Of a DNA stretch of 62,778 bases, positions 61,959-62,778 are shown in pieces. The position numbers were made by a program, and so were the translations under genes. This stretch comes from Paludibacteraceae bacterium (lineage in GTDB: Bacteria; Bacteroidota; Bacteroidia; Bacteroidales; Paludibacteraceae). The notes under the pieces were generated by a model. The model made no database searches. It had not been told where the DNA came from and saw only the letters and a program-made list of their open reading frames with translations. The stretch lies in NCBI GenBank assembly GCA_017464475.1, contig JAFTZQ010000026.1, positions 1 to 62,778 on the forward strand, written 5' to 3'. Position 1 is the stretch's first letter; each line of letters opens with the position of its first letter.

Positions 61959-62230
61959 TTACCAACCGGGGTTTTGAGTTAACAGATTATTGGCTTCTCG
62001 CTCCTGCATAGGGATCGGGAAAAGCAGATGCTTGGATGTAGCCGCCGTCTTACCGATAGAGTGCAGAAACGTGAGGGCGTAGTTATCGGGATAGCGCAGC
62101 ATGTCAAACCAGCGGTGTCCCTCAAAGGCGAGTTCCACCCGTCGCTCATGGATGATTTTCTCCCTCATCTGTGCTTGCGAGAGTCCCTCTATCTGCGCGC
62201 GGCTGGTCAGTCCGGCACGCTTTCGCACCT
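61959..62230 (-). pseudogene. SusD C-terminal fragment
   Basis: Only the last ~90 codons remain: VRKRAGLTSRAQIEGL, KIIHERRVELAFEGHRWFDML and the ending LLFPIPMQEREANNLLTQNPGW are the C-terminal SusD/RagB signatures. A SusD normally has ~500-550 residues, with an N-terminal TPR domain and a lipobox, all missing. At ~62231 the homology stops abruptly next to CCCCCG-TTTCAT-CGGGGG and TGCGCGC-AT-TGCGCGC palindromes, and a different gene lies beyond. The frame is open through the junk to 62366 but there is no SusD there. Glycan-binding by SusD is probably lost unless another copy exists. Confidence 0.85.
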
Positions 62231-62236
62231 GATGTC

Positions 62237-62275
62237 CCCCGATGAAACGGGGGAACGGGCGCGCAATGCGCGCAG
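62237..62275. repeat. Two short palindromes at the susD breakpoint
   Basis: CCCCCG-ATGAAA-CGGGGG (62236-62253) and GCGCGC-AA-TGCGCGC (62259-62273) lie directly at the edge of SusD homology. Confidence 0.75.
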
Positions 62276-62290
62276 AGGAAAGGGGGAAAC

Positions 62291-62320
62291 AAAAAAAAGC
62301 GCCCCGAGGGACGCTTTTTT
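62291..62320 (-). terminator. Intrinsic terminator after copy B
   Basis: Minus strand AAAAAAGCGTCC-CTCG-GGGCGCTTTTTTTT. The stem is like the terminator at 48384 (GTCC-N4-GGGC). Confidence 0.9.
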
Positions 62321-62324
62321 CGGA

Positions 62325-62353
62325 GCTCGCGCAATTATGCGCGAGAAATGCAC
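62325..62353. repeat. GCGCGAG hairpin repeat, copy 3 (reverse orientation)
   Basis: GCTCGCGCA-ATTA-TGCGCGAG-AAATGCAC; reverse complement of the copies at 49541 and 50303. It lies between the copy B stop codon and its terminator. Confidence 0.88.
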
Positions 62354-62363
62354 AGAGAGGCGA

Positions 62364-62702
62364 TTAGCCGTTGTGCGTCTGGTCGTACTCCTGACCGCAG
62401 ACGCGCCACAGGTACGCGCGCATGGTCTTGGCACCGCCTGCGGTGTCTTTCTGCGCGAGGAAGGCTTGCTGGTCGGCAACGATCTTGGTCAGATCGGCGC
62501 GGCGTGCGGTGACCATCGCTGCTACAGCCGCGAAACGCTCACGCGCTTTCAGCTCCTTGTTGCCCGGCTGGGTCGTACGGTCGCCGTGGACGGACGTGTA
62601 CTTCAGTCCGGTGGCTTTGGCATAGCAGTAGATCGTACGATGCTTTTTCGCGATCTTGCCCGAGATGTGGTCAATCGGGTCCAAAAATACTACTTTTCCC
62701 AT
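62364..62702 (-). CDS. Small basic protein of unknown family (copy B)
   Basis: 112 residues from the ATG at 62702. It differs from copy A (48443) at 12 positions, mostly in the first 50 residues (E7L, H11D, F21H, N26C, M28A), while the C-terminal 50 residues up to YD are almost identical. The longer frame to 62777 is not used, since the extra residues have no counterpart in copy A. Upstream bases to the window end hold no promoter I can call. It stands where the 5' part of susD should be, so it seems to have arrived by recombination or insertion. Confidence 0.82.
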   Translation of the reverse strand: MGKVVFLDPIDHISGKIAKKHRTIYCYAKATGLKYTSVHGDRTTQPGNKELKARERFAAVAAMVTARRADLTKIVADQQAFLAQKDTAGGAKTMRAYLWRVCGQEYDQTHNG

Positions 62703-62778
62703 AGTAATTGCGGTCAACATAACTCCTGACCGCTTGGAGGGTTTAACCTGCCCCTGTTTTGTTCTACGAATGTCCACC

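Overview
The window looks like chromosome from a gut-type, anaerobic member of the Bacteroidales (Bacteroidetes). The signs are Bacteroidetes promoters (TTTG, 19-20 bp, TAnnTTTG) without Shine-Dalgarno sites at most genes, SusD/SusE-type glycan genes, carboxypeptidase-regulatory TonB receptors, secreted proteins with Por-secretion (T9SS)-like C-termini, and DUF4248/smalltalk-like small genes. Species is not determinable by eye.

Layout. 1-540: end of an IS3-family (IS150-like) insertion that cuts a LuxR-type regulator. 0.6-8.7 kb (+): small membrane protein, AsmA-like protein, prfB, secreted C1B peptidase, a short YigZ/IMPACT protein, acyltransferase, coaD, S41 peptidase. 8.8-17.1 kb (-): two large secreted proteins and a TonB receptor. 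17.3-20.2 kb (-): a three-gene operon of steroid 5-alpha-reductase type protein, old-yellow-enzyme reductase and short-chain dehydrogenase, with a 16-bp palindrome inside its promoter. 20.3-24.5 kb (-): GH3-type synthetase, HAD hydrolase, acyltransferase, EamA transporter. 24.6-36.1 kb (-): a 3452-residue surface protein with a fimbrillin-like lipoprotein. 36.3-38.5 kb (+): a structured leader RNA with alternative hairpins, then a cysteine-containing lipoprotein and a MauE-thioredoxin fusion. 38.9-48.3 kb: housekeeping genes dnaE, folC, prmA (+) and nadD, gmk, yicC, mnmE (-). 48.4-51.3 kb (-): an island of small genes. 51.4-62.2 kb (-): a polysaccharide utilisation locus with GH66 and GH97 enzymes, starch-binding-like proteins, SusE/F and a SusD reduced to its last 90 codons. 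62.3-62.7 kb (-): a second copy of one island gene, lying where the rest of susD should be.

The most unusual property is a heavy load of short repeats in and between genes. One family is a G/C-rich palindrome that sits in frame inside dnaE, prmA (twice), mnmE (twice), the GH97 gene (twice) and the S41 peptidase. Others are 7-11 bp tandem repeats; several supply the last codons and the stop codon of the gene they touch (yigZ, acyltransferase, HAD, gmk, GH66).

Working together: the 51-62 kb locus is best read as alpha-glucan (probably dextran) capture and hydrolysis, now probably impaired by loss of SusD. The 17-20 kb operon is a candidate steroid or bile-acid A-ring reduction pathway. The 36-38 kb unit is a candidate redox module under RNA-level control.
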